Assembly: GCF_900107965.1 (NCBI RefSeq)
Contig: NZ_FNVU01000001.1
Span: 682,001-746,000, forward strand
From: Actinacidiphila yanglinensis
GTDB taxonomy: Bacteria; Actinomycetota; Actinomycetes; Streptomycetales; Streptomycetaceae
Reading direction: 5' to 3'
DNA length: 64,000 bases
Below the pieces are notes generated by a model. It was not told the DNA's origin and did not search any database. It was given only the letters and a program-made list of their open reading frames with translations. The translations under genes and the position numbers were made by a program. Position 1 is the first letter of the stretch, and the number at the start of each line of letters is the position of its first letter. Positions 46,097 to 54,137 of the stretch are shown piece after piece.

Positions 46097-47607
46097 ACCC
46101 CACTTCGGACGGCGTCCCCGGTACTCCCGACCCCTCCGGCGTCCCCAGCGCGCCCGACCCCTCCGACCCGTCCGGCGCCCCCGGTCCGTCCGGCACCCTC
46201 GACCCGTCCGCCGCCGCGCCCGCGGACGACCCGTTCGACCTGCTCGGCATCGGCATCGGCCCGTTCAACCTCTCGCTGGCGGCCCTCGCCGACGGGATCC
46301 CGGGCCTGAGCGCGGCCTTCTACGACCAGCGCCCCGACTTCCGCTGGCACCCCGGCCTGCTCATCGACGGCGCCACCCTCCAAGTGCCCTTCCTCGCCGA
46401 CCTGGTCACCCTCGCCGACCCCGGCAACCGCTGGACCTTCCTGAACTGGCTGAAAAGCCGTGAGCGGCTGTTCCCCTTCTACTTCGCCGAGCGCTTCCAC
46501 GTGCACCGCGCCGAGTACGACGCCTACTGCCGCTGGGTCGCGGAGTCCCTGCCCACCACCCACTTCGGCCAGCAGGTCGACAGCGTGCGCTGGAACCCGG
46601 CCCGCGCCCTGTTCGAGGTGGACCACACCCATGTCGACGCGCACGGCGAGGCCGAGGCGCTGGCGCGCACCTACGCCCGGCACGTGGTGCTCGGCGTCGG
46701 GACCGAGCCGCACGTCCCCGAACCGCTGCGGCCGCTGGCGGAGTCGCCCACCGTGCCGGTGGTGCACTCCTCGCAGTACCTGCGGGAGCGGGCCCGGCTG
46801 CTGGCCGCCGACCACATCACGGTGGTCGGCTCCGGGCAGTCCGGCGCCGAGGTCTTCCTCGACCTGCTGCGCAACCGCCCGCCCGGCCGGGAGCGGATCA
46901 CCTGGCTGGCCCGCACCCCGGCGTTCGCGCCCATGGAGTACAGCAAGCTCGGCCTGGAGCACTTCACCCCCGACTACACCCGCTACTTCCACGGCCTGGC
47001 CGAGCCGGTCCGCGACCGGGTGGTGACCGGGCAGTGGCAGCTGCACAAGGGCATCGACACCGAGACGATCGCCGCGATCCACGACGAGCTGTACCGCCGC
47101 ACCCTGGAAGGCGGCTGGCCCGACGCGGTGCTCACCCCCGGCGTGACCATCCGCACCGCCGGCCGGATCGGCACCCAGAGCGTCGAACTGCACCTGGAGC
47201 ACGCCGACCAGGGCACCCGCACCCGGCTGATCACCAGCGCCGTGGTGCTGGCCACCGGCTACCAGGAACGGTCCCTCGACCTCCTGCTGGACCCGCTCGC
47301 GCCGTACATCGAGCGGGACGCGGCAGGACGGCCGAGGATCGACGCCCGGCACCGGATGCGGCTGGACCGGTCCGTGTCCGGCCGCATCTACGTGCAGAAC
47401 GCCGAGCGCCACACCCACGGCGTGGGCGCGCCGGACCTGGGCCTGGCGGCCTGGCGCTCGGCGGTGGTGCTCAACGACCTGACCGGGCTGCTGACCGGCG
47501 AGGAGCACTACCCGCTGCCGGTCAGAACCTCCTTCACCACCTTCGGCCTGGACGGCGCCGCCGCCGGGGACGTGCCTACCCGAACAGCGGCGCTCCGGCG
47601 CGGGTGA
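46093..47607 (+). CDS. Lysine/ornithine/cadaverine N-monooxygenase, DesB-like
   Basis: 504 residues. After a disordered Pro/Ser/Asp N-terminus (~1-45) comes the FAD motif GIGIGPFNLSLAA. NADPH binding is at VVGSGQSGAEVFLDL, and the substrate region includes MEYSKLGLEHFTPDYTRYFH. The family motif LATGYQ is near residue 390. It is a SidA/IucD/PvdA-type flavin monooxygenase that hydroxylates a side-chain amine for hydroxamate siderophores. With the upstream decarboxylase it should yield an N-hydroxy-diamine (such as N-hydroxycadaverine). The acyltransferase and NIS synthetase genes that would finish a siderophore are not in this window. Its end overlaps the convergent 5'-nucleotidase gene by 32 bases. 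Confidence 0.85.
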   Translation: MNPTSDGVPGTPDPSGVPSAPDPSDPSGAPGPSGTLDPSAAAPADDPFDLLGIGIGPFNLSLAALADGIPGLSAAFYDQRPDFRWHPGLLIDGATLQVPFLADLVTLADPGNRWTFLNWLKSRERLFPFYFAERFHVHRAEYDAYCRWVAESLPTTHFGQQVDSVRWNPARALFEVDHTHVDAHGEAEALARTYARHVVLGVGTEPHVPEPLRPLAESPTVPVVHSSQYLRERARLLAADHITVVGSGQSGAEVFLDLLRNRPPGRERITWLARTPAFAPMEYSKLGLEHFTPDYTRYFHGLAEPVRDRVVTGQWQLHKGIDTETIAAIHDELYRRTLEGGWPDAVLTPGVTIRTAGRIGTQSVELHLEHADQGTRTRLITSAVVLATGYQERSLDLLLDPLAPYIERDAAGRPRIDARHRMRLDRSVSGRIYVQNAERHTHGVGAPDLGLAAWRSAVVLNDLTGLLTGEEHYPLPVRTSFTTFGLDGAAAGDVPTRTAALRRG

Positions 47608-49405
47608 GCCGCCACTCGTCGCCGCCGAAGGACGCCGGGTCGATCGTGCCGTGCGCCTGCACCCAGGCGATGATCGTGTTGCGGATCTCGTCGGAGTTGG
47701 ACCACACCGACTGCGCGGTGGCCACGTGCGGGTAGTTGCTGCCGCCGCCCGAGCGGTAGTTGTTCACCGCGAGCACGAACTGCGCGGCCGGGTCGATCGG
47801 CGCCCCGGCGTGCGTGAGGTTCGCGATCCGGGAGCCGGCCGGCTGCGCGATGTCGATGTCGTAGGACACCCCGCTGAGCACGTCGTAGCTGTAGTCGGGG
47901 GTGTTGTTCGCGTTGGTGATCTTCGTGACGTCGACGGGGGCGTCCGGCGCGGTCTGCACGAAGTACCCCGCCGACCATTCCAGGTAGTCCTTGACCTGGG
48001 CGCCGGTGAGGATCTTCGCGTCCAGGGTGTTCTCGTAGACGTACAGGCCGGCGACGTCGCGCAGCGAGACCTGCCCGGCCGGGATGGACGCGGTCCGGGA
48101 GAACGGCGACGCCTCGGAGAGCACCGGCAGGTCGGCGTACGCGGTGCCGGCCAGTGCCGTGGTGACGGTGTCGGACTGCACCTTGTTGATGAAGTCGATG
48201 ATCGGGGTGTCCTTGTACGTGGACTCCGCCGCGGACATCGCCTCCGCGCAGGTCCCGACGACCTGGTTGACGTACGCGACGACCTTCTCGTGCTCGTCCC
48301 GCACCAGCTTGGCGACCACCGGGTCCTCGTCGACGGTGTTGGCGTTGCGCACCCCGGCGGTGACGGAGGTGACCTTCCAGCGGCCGTGCTCCAGCTCCAG
48401 GTCGATGTCGAACACGCTCAGCCGCATGCCCCACATCAGCGGCTCGGACAGCACGACGGTCCTGCCGGTCTGCTCGTTGACCACCAGCGTCTGCGGGCGC
48501 TCCACGTGGGTGTGGCCGACCAGGATCGCGTCGATCCCGGGCACCTGCGCGGCGACCAGCGAGGAGGCGTTCTCCGGGTAGGGCACGGTGTCGCCGTAAG
48601 AGGTGCTGCCGTCCAGGCCGGAGTGGTCGGTGCAGAACACCACGTCGCAGCCGAGCGAGCGCAGCTTCGGGACGTAGACGCTCGCCTGCTCCACCAGGCC
48701 GGGGAAGGCCAGCTGCCCCTGCACGTTGGCCTTGTCCCAGATCGCGATGCCGGGGTTGGTCAGCCCCAGGATGCCGATCTTGATGTCGGGACCGCCGGGC
48801 ACCCGCAGCTCCTTGACCAGGTAGGGCGGGAACGCGGGCTTCAGCGTCTTGGCGTCGACGGCGTTGGCGGCCAGCAGCGGAAAGTCGCACTGGTCCTGGA
48901 AGGCGCGCAGCAGCGGGATGCCGTAGTTGAACTCGTGGTTGCCGAGCGCCGCGGCGTCGTACCGCATGTGGTTCATCGCCAGCGCCATCGGGTGCTGGGG
49001 GCCCTTCCGGGCGCCGGTGATCGGCTCGACGCGGGCGTAGTAGTAGGACAGCTGGGTGCCCTGGATGATGTCGCCGGCGTCGACGAGCAGGGTGCGGTCG
49101 TGGCCCTTCTCGGCGCGGGCGGCCTCGATCAGGGTGGCGAGCTTGGCCATGCCGACGTCGTTGTGGGTGGCGTCGTCGTACTCGGCGTTGGTGAAGTAGT
49201 CCCAGTTCAGGGCGTGGCCGTGCACGTCGGTGGTGCCCAGGACGCGCAGGCTGTACGTCGTGGGGCGGTGGCCGTGGCCGTGCTCGGGTTGCCGGTCGGC
49301 CGCCTCGGCGGGTGCCGCAGCCACCGCCCCGGCCGCCCCGGTGAGGGCGACGCCCGCGCCGGTGGCGGCGGAGCGGTTGATGAAGTCCCGGCGGTTCAGC
49401 GGCAT
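47576..49405 (-). CDS. Tat-exported bifunctional metallophosphatase/5'-nucleotidase
   Basis: 609 residues. A Tat signal (NRRDFINRSAATG) is followed by a metallophosphoesterase domain. Metal ligands are in GTTDVHGHALNW, LVDAGDIIQG, GNHEFNYG and VGHTHVERP. The second domain (~370-609) is the 5'-nucleotidase C-terminal domain with GGGSNYPHVA. It should hydrolyse extracellular nucleotides or 2',3'-cyclic nucleotides for phosphate and nucleoside salvage. ATG 49405 follows GGGAG at 7 nt. It overlaps the DesB-like gene tail-to-tail; a phosphate-regulator (PHO) box was looked for upstream without success. Confidence 0.9.
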   Translation of the reverse strand: MPLNRRDFINRSAATGAGVALTGAAGAVAAAPAEAADRQPEHGHGHRPTTYSLRVLGTTDVHGHALNWDYFTNAEYDDATHNDVGMAKLATLIEAARAEKGHDRTLLVDAGDIIQGTQLSYYYARVEPITGARKGPQHPMALAMNHMRYDAAALGNHEFNYGIPLLRAFQDQCDFPLLAANAVDAKTLKPAFPPYLVKELRVPGGPDIKIGILGLTNPGIAIWDKANVQGQLAFPGLVEQASVYVPKLRSLGCDVVFCTDHSGLDGSTSYGDTVPYPENASSLVAAQVPGIDAILVGHTHVERPQTLVVNEQTGRTVVLSEPLMWGMRLSVFDIDLELEHGRWKVTSVTAGVRNANTVDEDPVVAKLVRDEHEKVVAYVNQVVGTCAEAMSAAESTYKDTPIIDFINKVQSDTVTTALAGTAYADLPVLSEASPFSRTASIPAGQVSLRDVAGLYVYENTLDAKILTGAQVKDYLEWSAGYFVQTAPDAPVDVTKITNANNTPDYSYDVLSGVSYDIDIAQPAGSRIANLTHAGAPIDPAAQFVLAVNNYRSGGGSNYPHVATAQSVWSNSDEIRNTIIAWVQAHGTIDPASFGGDEWRLTRAGAPLFG

Positions 49406-49804
49406 CTGGGGTCTCCCGTGGGTCGGTGGCGCGTGGGCCTGAGGGATGAGAAGGGCAACGCGCGTAGATTCTGGACCACGAGAGGCTCCGGCAACACCCC
49501 CGGAGGGACGAACGGTCCGAAGGTCGTACACGATCACGCGGGCGGCCCCGCCCCGGAGTCGCGTCGGGCGGGCTTCGGGCCCGCGTCGGATCCGCGTCGG
49601 GCCTGATCGGCGCCCGTGTGGGGACCCCTTGGAGGGCCGCTGGAGAACGGTAAGTCGCGCCGGCGGCCACCGAGGGTGACAGCCGCGCTCATCGGAGCGC
49701 GTACCTGCACACTTCGATACTTGTCAACAACCGTTAATCCGAACGTCGTTGGGCAGTTGCCGTCACCGGGCTCCCTACCAACGAGTAAGTCATACGCTCG
49801 ATAC
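49406..49804. other. Intergenic region between 5'-nucleotidase and pyk
   Basis: 399 bases between divergent genes. The left half is GC-rich with short repeats of GCGTCGG. The right half near 49700-49800 is less GC-rich and contains the pyk promoter. No gene or known regulator box is recognised. Confidence 0.5.
49793..49798 (+). promoter_or_regulatory. Putative -10 box of pyk
   Basis: TACGCT ends 7 positions before ATG 49805 with no Shine-Dalgarno site, so pyk is probably a leaderless transcript. Confidence 0.45.
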
Positions 49805-51241
49805 ATGCGTCGAGCCAAAATTGTCTGCACCCTGGGCCCCGCCACCGAGTCCTACGACCAGATCAAAGCACTGGTCGAGGCCGGGATGGACATCGCCCGA
49901 CTGAACCTGAGCCATGGCGGTTACGCCGAGCACGAGGACCGCTACCGGCGGGTCCGCAAGGCGTCCGACGAGACCGGGCGCAGTGTCGGCATCCTCGCCG
50001 ACCTTCAGGGTCCGAAGATCAGGCTCGGCCGTTTCGCCGAAGGCCCCGTACTCCTTGAACGCGGGGACGAGTTCACCATCACCGTCGATGACATCGAGGG
50101 TGACCAGCTCATCTGCGGCACCACCTACAAGGGACTGGCCGCCGACGTGGCGCACGGCGAGCGGATCCTGGTGGACGACGGCCGGGTCACCCTGGAGGTC
50201 ACCGACGTCGAGGGCCCGCGGGTGCACACCATGGTCATCGAGGGCGGCATGGTCTCCGACAACAAGGGCCTCAACCTGCCCGGTGTCGCGGTCTCCGTGC
50301 CCGCCCTGTCCGACAAGGACATCCGCGACCTGCGCTGGGCGCTGCGCACCGGCGCCGACATCATCGCGCTGTCCTTCGTGCGCAGCGGCCGCGACATGGA
50401 CGACGTGCTGCGGATCATGGCGGAGGAGGGCCGCCGGGTCCCGGTGATCGCCAAGATCGAGAAGCCGCAGGCGGTCGACAACCTGGAGGACATCGTCGAC
50501 CGCTTCGACGGGATCATGGTCGCCCGCGGCGACCTGGGCGTCGAGATGCCGCTGGAGGACGTGCCGATCGTCCAGAAGCGCGCGGTCAAACTCGCCCGGC
50601 GCAACGCCAAACCGGTGATCGTCGCCACCCAGATGCTCGAATCGATGATCGACAACTCCCGCCCCACCCGCGCCGAGGCCAGCGACGTGGCCAACGCGGT
50701 GATCGACGGCACCGACGCGGTGATGCTCTCCGGCGAGACCAGCGTCGGCAAGTACCCGATCGAGACGGTGAAGGTGATGTCCCGGATCGTGGCCGCCGCC
50801 GAGGAGGACATCCTGGCCGCTGGGCTGCCGCCGCTCACCGAAAGCAACAAGCCGCGCACGCAGGGCGGCGCCGTGGCCCGCGCCGCCGCCGAGATGGGCG
50901 ACTTCCTGGACGCCTCCTACCTGGTGGCGTTCACCCAGTCCGGGGACACGGTGCGCCGGCTGTCCCGCTACCGCTCGCCGATCCCGGTGCTGGCCTTCAC
51001 CCCCGAACCGGCCACCCGCTCCCAACTCAGCCTGACCTGGGGCGTGGAGACGTTCCTCGGCCCGATGGTGCAGACCACCGACGAGATGGTGCAGCAGGTG
51101 GACGAGGAGCTGCTGCGGATCGGCCGCTGCAAGAAGGGCGACGTCGTGGTGATCACGGCCGGCTCGCCGCCCGGGATGCCCGGAACGACCAACATGGTCC
51201 GGGTGCACCACATCGGGGAGGACGATTCCCCGAAGGCGTAA
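49805..51241 (+). CDS. pyk: Pyruvate kinase
   Basis: 478 residues. It converts phosphoenolpyruvate and ADP to pyruvate and ATP, the last step of glycolysis. Active-site segments are MRRAKIVCTLGPAT, LSHGG, DLQGPKIRLG, PVIAKIEKPQAVDN (lysine), MVARGDLGVEMPLEDVP and MLSGETSVGKYPIE. A C-terminal allosteric domain (about 360-478) is present. The ATG lies 7 nt after a -10-like hexamer. Two hairpins follow the stop. Confidence 0.95.
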   Translation: MRRAKIVCTLGPATESYDQIKALVEAGMDIARLNLSHGGYAEHEDRYRRVRKASDETGRSVGILADLQGPKIRLGRFAEGPVLLERGDEFTITVDDIEGDQLICGTTYKGLAADVAHGERILVDDGRVTLEVTDVEGPRVHTMVIEGGMVSDNKGLNLPGVAVSVPALSDKDIRDLRWALRTGADIIALSFVRSGRDMDDVLRIMAEEGRRVPVIAKIEKPQAVDNLEDIVDRFDGIMVARGDLGVEMPLEDVPIVQKRAVKLARRNAKPVIVATQMLESMIDNSRPTRAEASDVANAVIDGTDAVMLSGETSVGKYPIETVKVMSRIVAAAEEDILAAGLPPLTESNKPRTQGGAVARAAAEMGDFLDASYLVAFTQSGDTVRRLSRYRSPIPVLAFTPEPATRSQLSLTWGVETFLGPMVQTTDEMVQQVDEELLRIGRCKKGDVVVITAGSPPGMPGTTNMVRVHHIGEDDSPKA

Positions 51242-51265
51242 CGCCTTATCCCGCATTTTGGTGCT

Positions 51266-51298
51266 GACGCGTGGCGGGTGCGGCCGGAACCACGCGTC
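51266..51298 (+). terminator. First hairpin after pyk
   Basis: GACGCGTGG and CCACGCGTC (9 bp) flank a 15-nt loop, 24 bases after the stop codon. Confidence 0.5.
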
Positions 51299-51309
51299 GA
51301 AATCAGGCC

Positions 51310-51342
51310 AGGGCCCCGTGGACGGATTGTCCGCGGGGCCCT
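51310..51342 (+). terminator. Second, strong hairpin after pyk
   Basis: AGGGCCCCGTGGAC (51310-51323) pairs with GTCCGCGGGGCCCT (51329-51342) with one G-T wobble around GGATT, followed by TCGGTTT. It is the main terminator of pyk. Confidence 0.8.
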
Positions 51343-51790
51343 TCGGTTTCCCCGACTTTCGACCGGGCACGCGGGGCGGGGCGAAACCCGAAACGTCGAA
51401 CGACCGCCATTAACGCTGCGTTACACGGGCGCAATATCCAATCGGCGGCTGGGCCGGCCCTGCCGGTGCCGGGTTTTCCCGTTGTGGTGATCTTGTCCGG
51501 AATGACGGCGTGGCCCGGGTGTCACCCGCCCCACGCTCACCGGAAGTGCGGGTTCTCACCATGCGGACCTGACGCAAAGCGCCCAAACATCGCGGTCAAC
51601 CTCAAAGGAAGCTCAAGAATGCTCGCCGGGCATAACAAGACTGTCACACTCTTCGCCGTACCTCTGCCTGACACCCCATGACGCGCCTAGAGTCACGGCC
51701 AGTCACCGCGCCGCCGAAATAGCGACTTCGGATCTCGCGCGCGACTTCGGCCGTTCATCAGGACCGGCCGGGCCAGGGAAAGGACCGCTT

Positions 51791-53047
51791 GTGCGACACC
51801 GCTCTTTGTTGCTGCTCACCACCGTATTGACCACAGGAGCCCTCACTCTGACCGCCTGCGGCTCGCGCAGCGACGACGGCAAGAAGAGCGGCGACGACGG
51901 CAGCAGCGGCACCGGCAGCAACATCACCCTCACCATCGGCGTCGACGCGCCGCTCACCGGCCAGAACTCCGCGACCGGTCTCGGCCTGCAGTACGGCACC
52001 CAGATCGCCGTGGACGACGCCAACAGCAAGAAGCTCGTCCCCGGCGTGACCTTCAAGGTCAAGGCGCTGGACGACAAGGCGCTGCCCGCCACCGGCCAGC
52101 AGAACGCCACCGCCCTGGTGCAGGACAGCAACGTCATCGCCACCGTCGGCCCGCTCAACTCCGGCGTCGCCGAGTCGATGCAGCAGGTCTTCGCCACCGC
52201 CAACATGGTGGAGATCTCGCCCGCCAACACCAACCCCGACCTCACCCAGGGCAAGGACTGGGCGTCGGGCAAGAAGGTCCGCCCCTTCAAGACCTACTTC
52301 CGCACCGCCACCACCGACGCCAACCAGGGTGGCTTCGCGGCCGACTACGCGTACAACACCCTGAAGAAGAAGAACGTCTTCGTCGTCGACGACAAGCAGG
52401 CGTACGGCGCCGGCCTCGCCGCGATCTTCAAGGGCAAGTTCGCCTCCCTCGGCGGCAAGATCGCCGGCACCGACCACGTCAACACCGGCGACACCGACTA
52501 CTCGGCCCTGGTCACCAAGATCAAGCAGTCGCACGCCGACATGCTCTACTACGGCGGCCAGTACGACGAGTCGGAGCTGATCACCAAGCAGCTCAAGGCC
52601 GGCGGCGTCAACATCCCGCTCATGGGCGGCGACGGCATGTACTCCGACACGTACATCAAGACGGCCGGCAAGGCCGCCACCGGCGACCTCGCCACCTCCG
52701 TCGGCGTCCCCGTCAGCACCCTCCCGGCCGCCCAGAACTTCATCAAGGCGTACAAGGCCAAGGGCTACCCCGGTGACTACGGCACCTACGGCGGCTACTC
52801 CTACGACGCGGCGACGGCCATCATCAACGCCGTCAAGACCGTCATGGACGCCAACGGCGGCAAGCTGCCGGCCATGAACGACGCCCGCGCCAAGCTCGTC
52901 GACGCCGTGCAGAAGACCGACTTCGACGGCATCGCCGGCCACGTCTCCTTCGACCAGTACGGCGACACCACCAACAAGCAGCTGACCGTGTACCAGGTCA
53001 AGAACGGCGCCTGGACCGCTGTGAAGAGCGGCGTCTACTCGGGCTGA
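51791..53047 (+). CDS. livK: Branched-chain amino acid ABC transporter, binding lipoprotein
   Basis: 418 residues. The signal peptide carries lipobox LTAC with Cys23. The mature protein is a two-lobed type I periplasmic-binding fold: LTIGVDAPLTGQNSATG at the start of the mature domain, VIATVGPLNSGVAESMQQV, and YGGQYDESELITKQLK in lobe two. It captures leucine, isoleucine, valine or related amides outside the cell. AAAGGA lies 6 nt before the GTG 51791 start. It is first of five liv genes, with 160 bases before livH. Confidence 0.9.
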   Translation: MRHRSLLLLTTVLTTGALTLTACGSRSDDGKKSGDDGSSGTGSNITLTIGVDAPLTGQNSATGLGLQYGTQIAVDDANSKKLVPGVTFKVKALDDKALPATGQQNATALVQDSNVIATVGPLNSGVAESMQQVFATANMVEISPANTNPDLTQGKDWASGKKVRPFKTYFRTATTDANQGGFAADYAYNTLKKKNVFVVDDKQAYGAGLAAIFKGKFASLGGKIAGTDHVNTGDTDYSALVTKIKQSHADMLYYGGQYDESELITKQLKAGGVNIPLMGGDGMYSDTYIKTAGKAATGDLATSVGVPVSTLPAAQNFIKAYKAKGYPGDYGTYGGYSYDAATAIINAVKTVMDANGGKLPAMNDARAKLVDAVQKTDFDGIAGHVSFDQYGDTTNKQLTVYQVKNGAWTAVKSGVYSG

Positions 53048-53207
53048 CCGGACCCCGCACCATCCGAGGGCCGCGCGGCCGGTCACCCCGGCCGCGCGGC
53101 CCGCGTTTTGCCCACGCCACACCCGCCCGCCCCACCCACCGGGCGCCCCGGAAAACGCGCCCACACGTCCCCGACCCACCTGCTCCCAGCGACATGGAGG
53201 CCATGCG

Positions 53208-54137
53208 GTGCACACCCTGCCGCAACAGCTGGCCAACGGGCTGTTCCTCGGCTCGATGTACGGGCTCATCGCCATCGGCTACACGATGGTGTACGGCATC
53301 GTCCAGCTCATCAACTTCGCCCACGGCGAGATCTTCATGACCGGCGCCTTCGGTGCCCTCACGGTATGGAACTGCCTACCCGACGGCATGAACATCTGGG
53401 CCGCGCTGCCCCTGATGCTCATCGGCGGTGCCATCGTCTCGGTCCTCATCGCGGTGGGCGCCGAACGCTTCGCCTACCGGCCGCTGCGCGGAGCACCCAG
53501 GCTGGCACCCCTGATCACCGCCATCGGCCTCTCCCTCGCCCTCCAGCAGGCGATCTTCGTGTGGTACCCCGGCGCCGACAACGCCAAGGACTTCCCGCAA
53601 CTCGGGACGCACCCGTACCACCTCGGCTCCATCGCCATCCAGCGCAACGACATCTTCCTCGTCGCCGCCGCCGTCGTCTGCATGGTCGGCCTCGCCGCCT
53701 TCGTCCGCACCAGCCGCACCGGCCGCGCCATGCAGGCCACCGCGCAGGACCCGGACACCGCGCAGCTGATGGGCATCGACACCAACCGCATCATCGTGAT
53801 CGCCTTCGCCATCGGCGGCCTGTTCGCCGCCGTCGCCGGCGTCGCCTTCGGCCTGAAATACGGTCAGATCACGTACAACATGGGCTTCCAGGCCGGCCTG
53901 AAAGCCTTCACCGCCGCCGTCCTCGGCGGCATCGGCAACATCTACGGCGCCATGCTCGGCGGACTCGTCCTCGGCATCGCCGAGGCGTGCGCCACCGCCT
54001 ACATCGCCAACATCCCCGGCATGCACCAGCTCGGCGGCCAAGGCTGGGCCAACGTATGGGCGTTCGTGCTGCTCATCGTGGTCCTCCTGGTACGACCACA
54101 GGGCCTGCTGGGTGAACGCGTAGCGGACAGGGCGTGA
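53208..54137 (+). CDS. livH: Branched-chain amino acid ABC transporter permease
   Basis: 309 residues with about eight hydrophobic helices. The LivH pattern is clear: NGLFLGSMYGLIAIGYTMVYGIVQLINFAHGEI at the start, ATAQDPDTAQLMGID in a cytoplasmic loop (the EAA-like coupling region), and GIGNIYGAMLGGLVLGIAE. The GTG 53208 start is preceded by GGAGG. It overlaps livM by four bases (GTGA at 54134). Confidence 0.9.
   Translation: MHTLPQQLANGLFLGSMYGLIAIGYTMVYGIVQLINFAHGEIFMTGAFGALTVWNCLPDGMNIWAALPLMLIGGAIVSVLIAVGAERFAYRPLRGAPRLAPLITAIGLSLALQQAIFVWYPGADNAKDFPQLGTHPYHLGSIAIQRNDIFLVAAAVVCMVGLAAFVRTSRTGRAMQATAQDPDTAQLMGIDTNRIIVIAFAIGGLFAAVAGVAFGLKYGQITYNMGFQAGLKAFTAAVLGGIGNIYGAMLGGLVLGIAEACATAYIANIPGMHQLGGQGWANVWAFVLLIVVLLVRPQGLLGERVADRA

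Larger units (their letters stand above)
51242..51790. other. Intergenic region between pyk and the liv operon
   Basis: 549 bases. It begins with two terminator hairpins (separate entries). The right half is less GC-rich and should hold the liv promoter; TAGAGT at 51688-51693 is a possible -10 box, with CTGACA at 51668-51673 too close (14 bp) to be an ideal -35. I see no gene. Confidence 0.5.
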
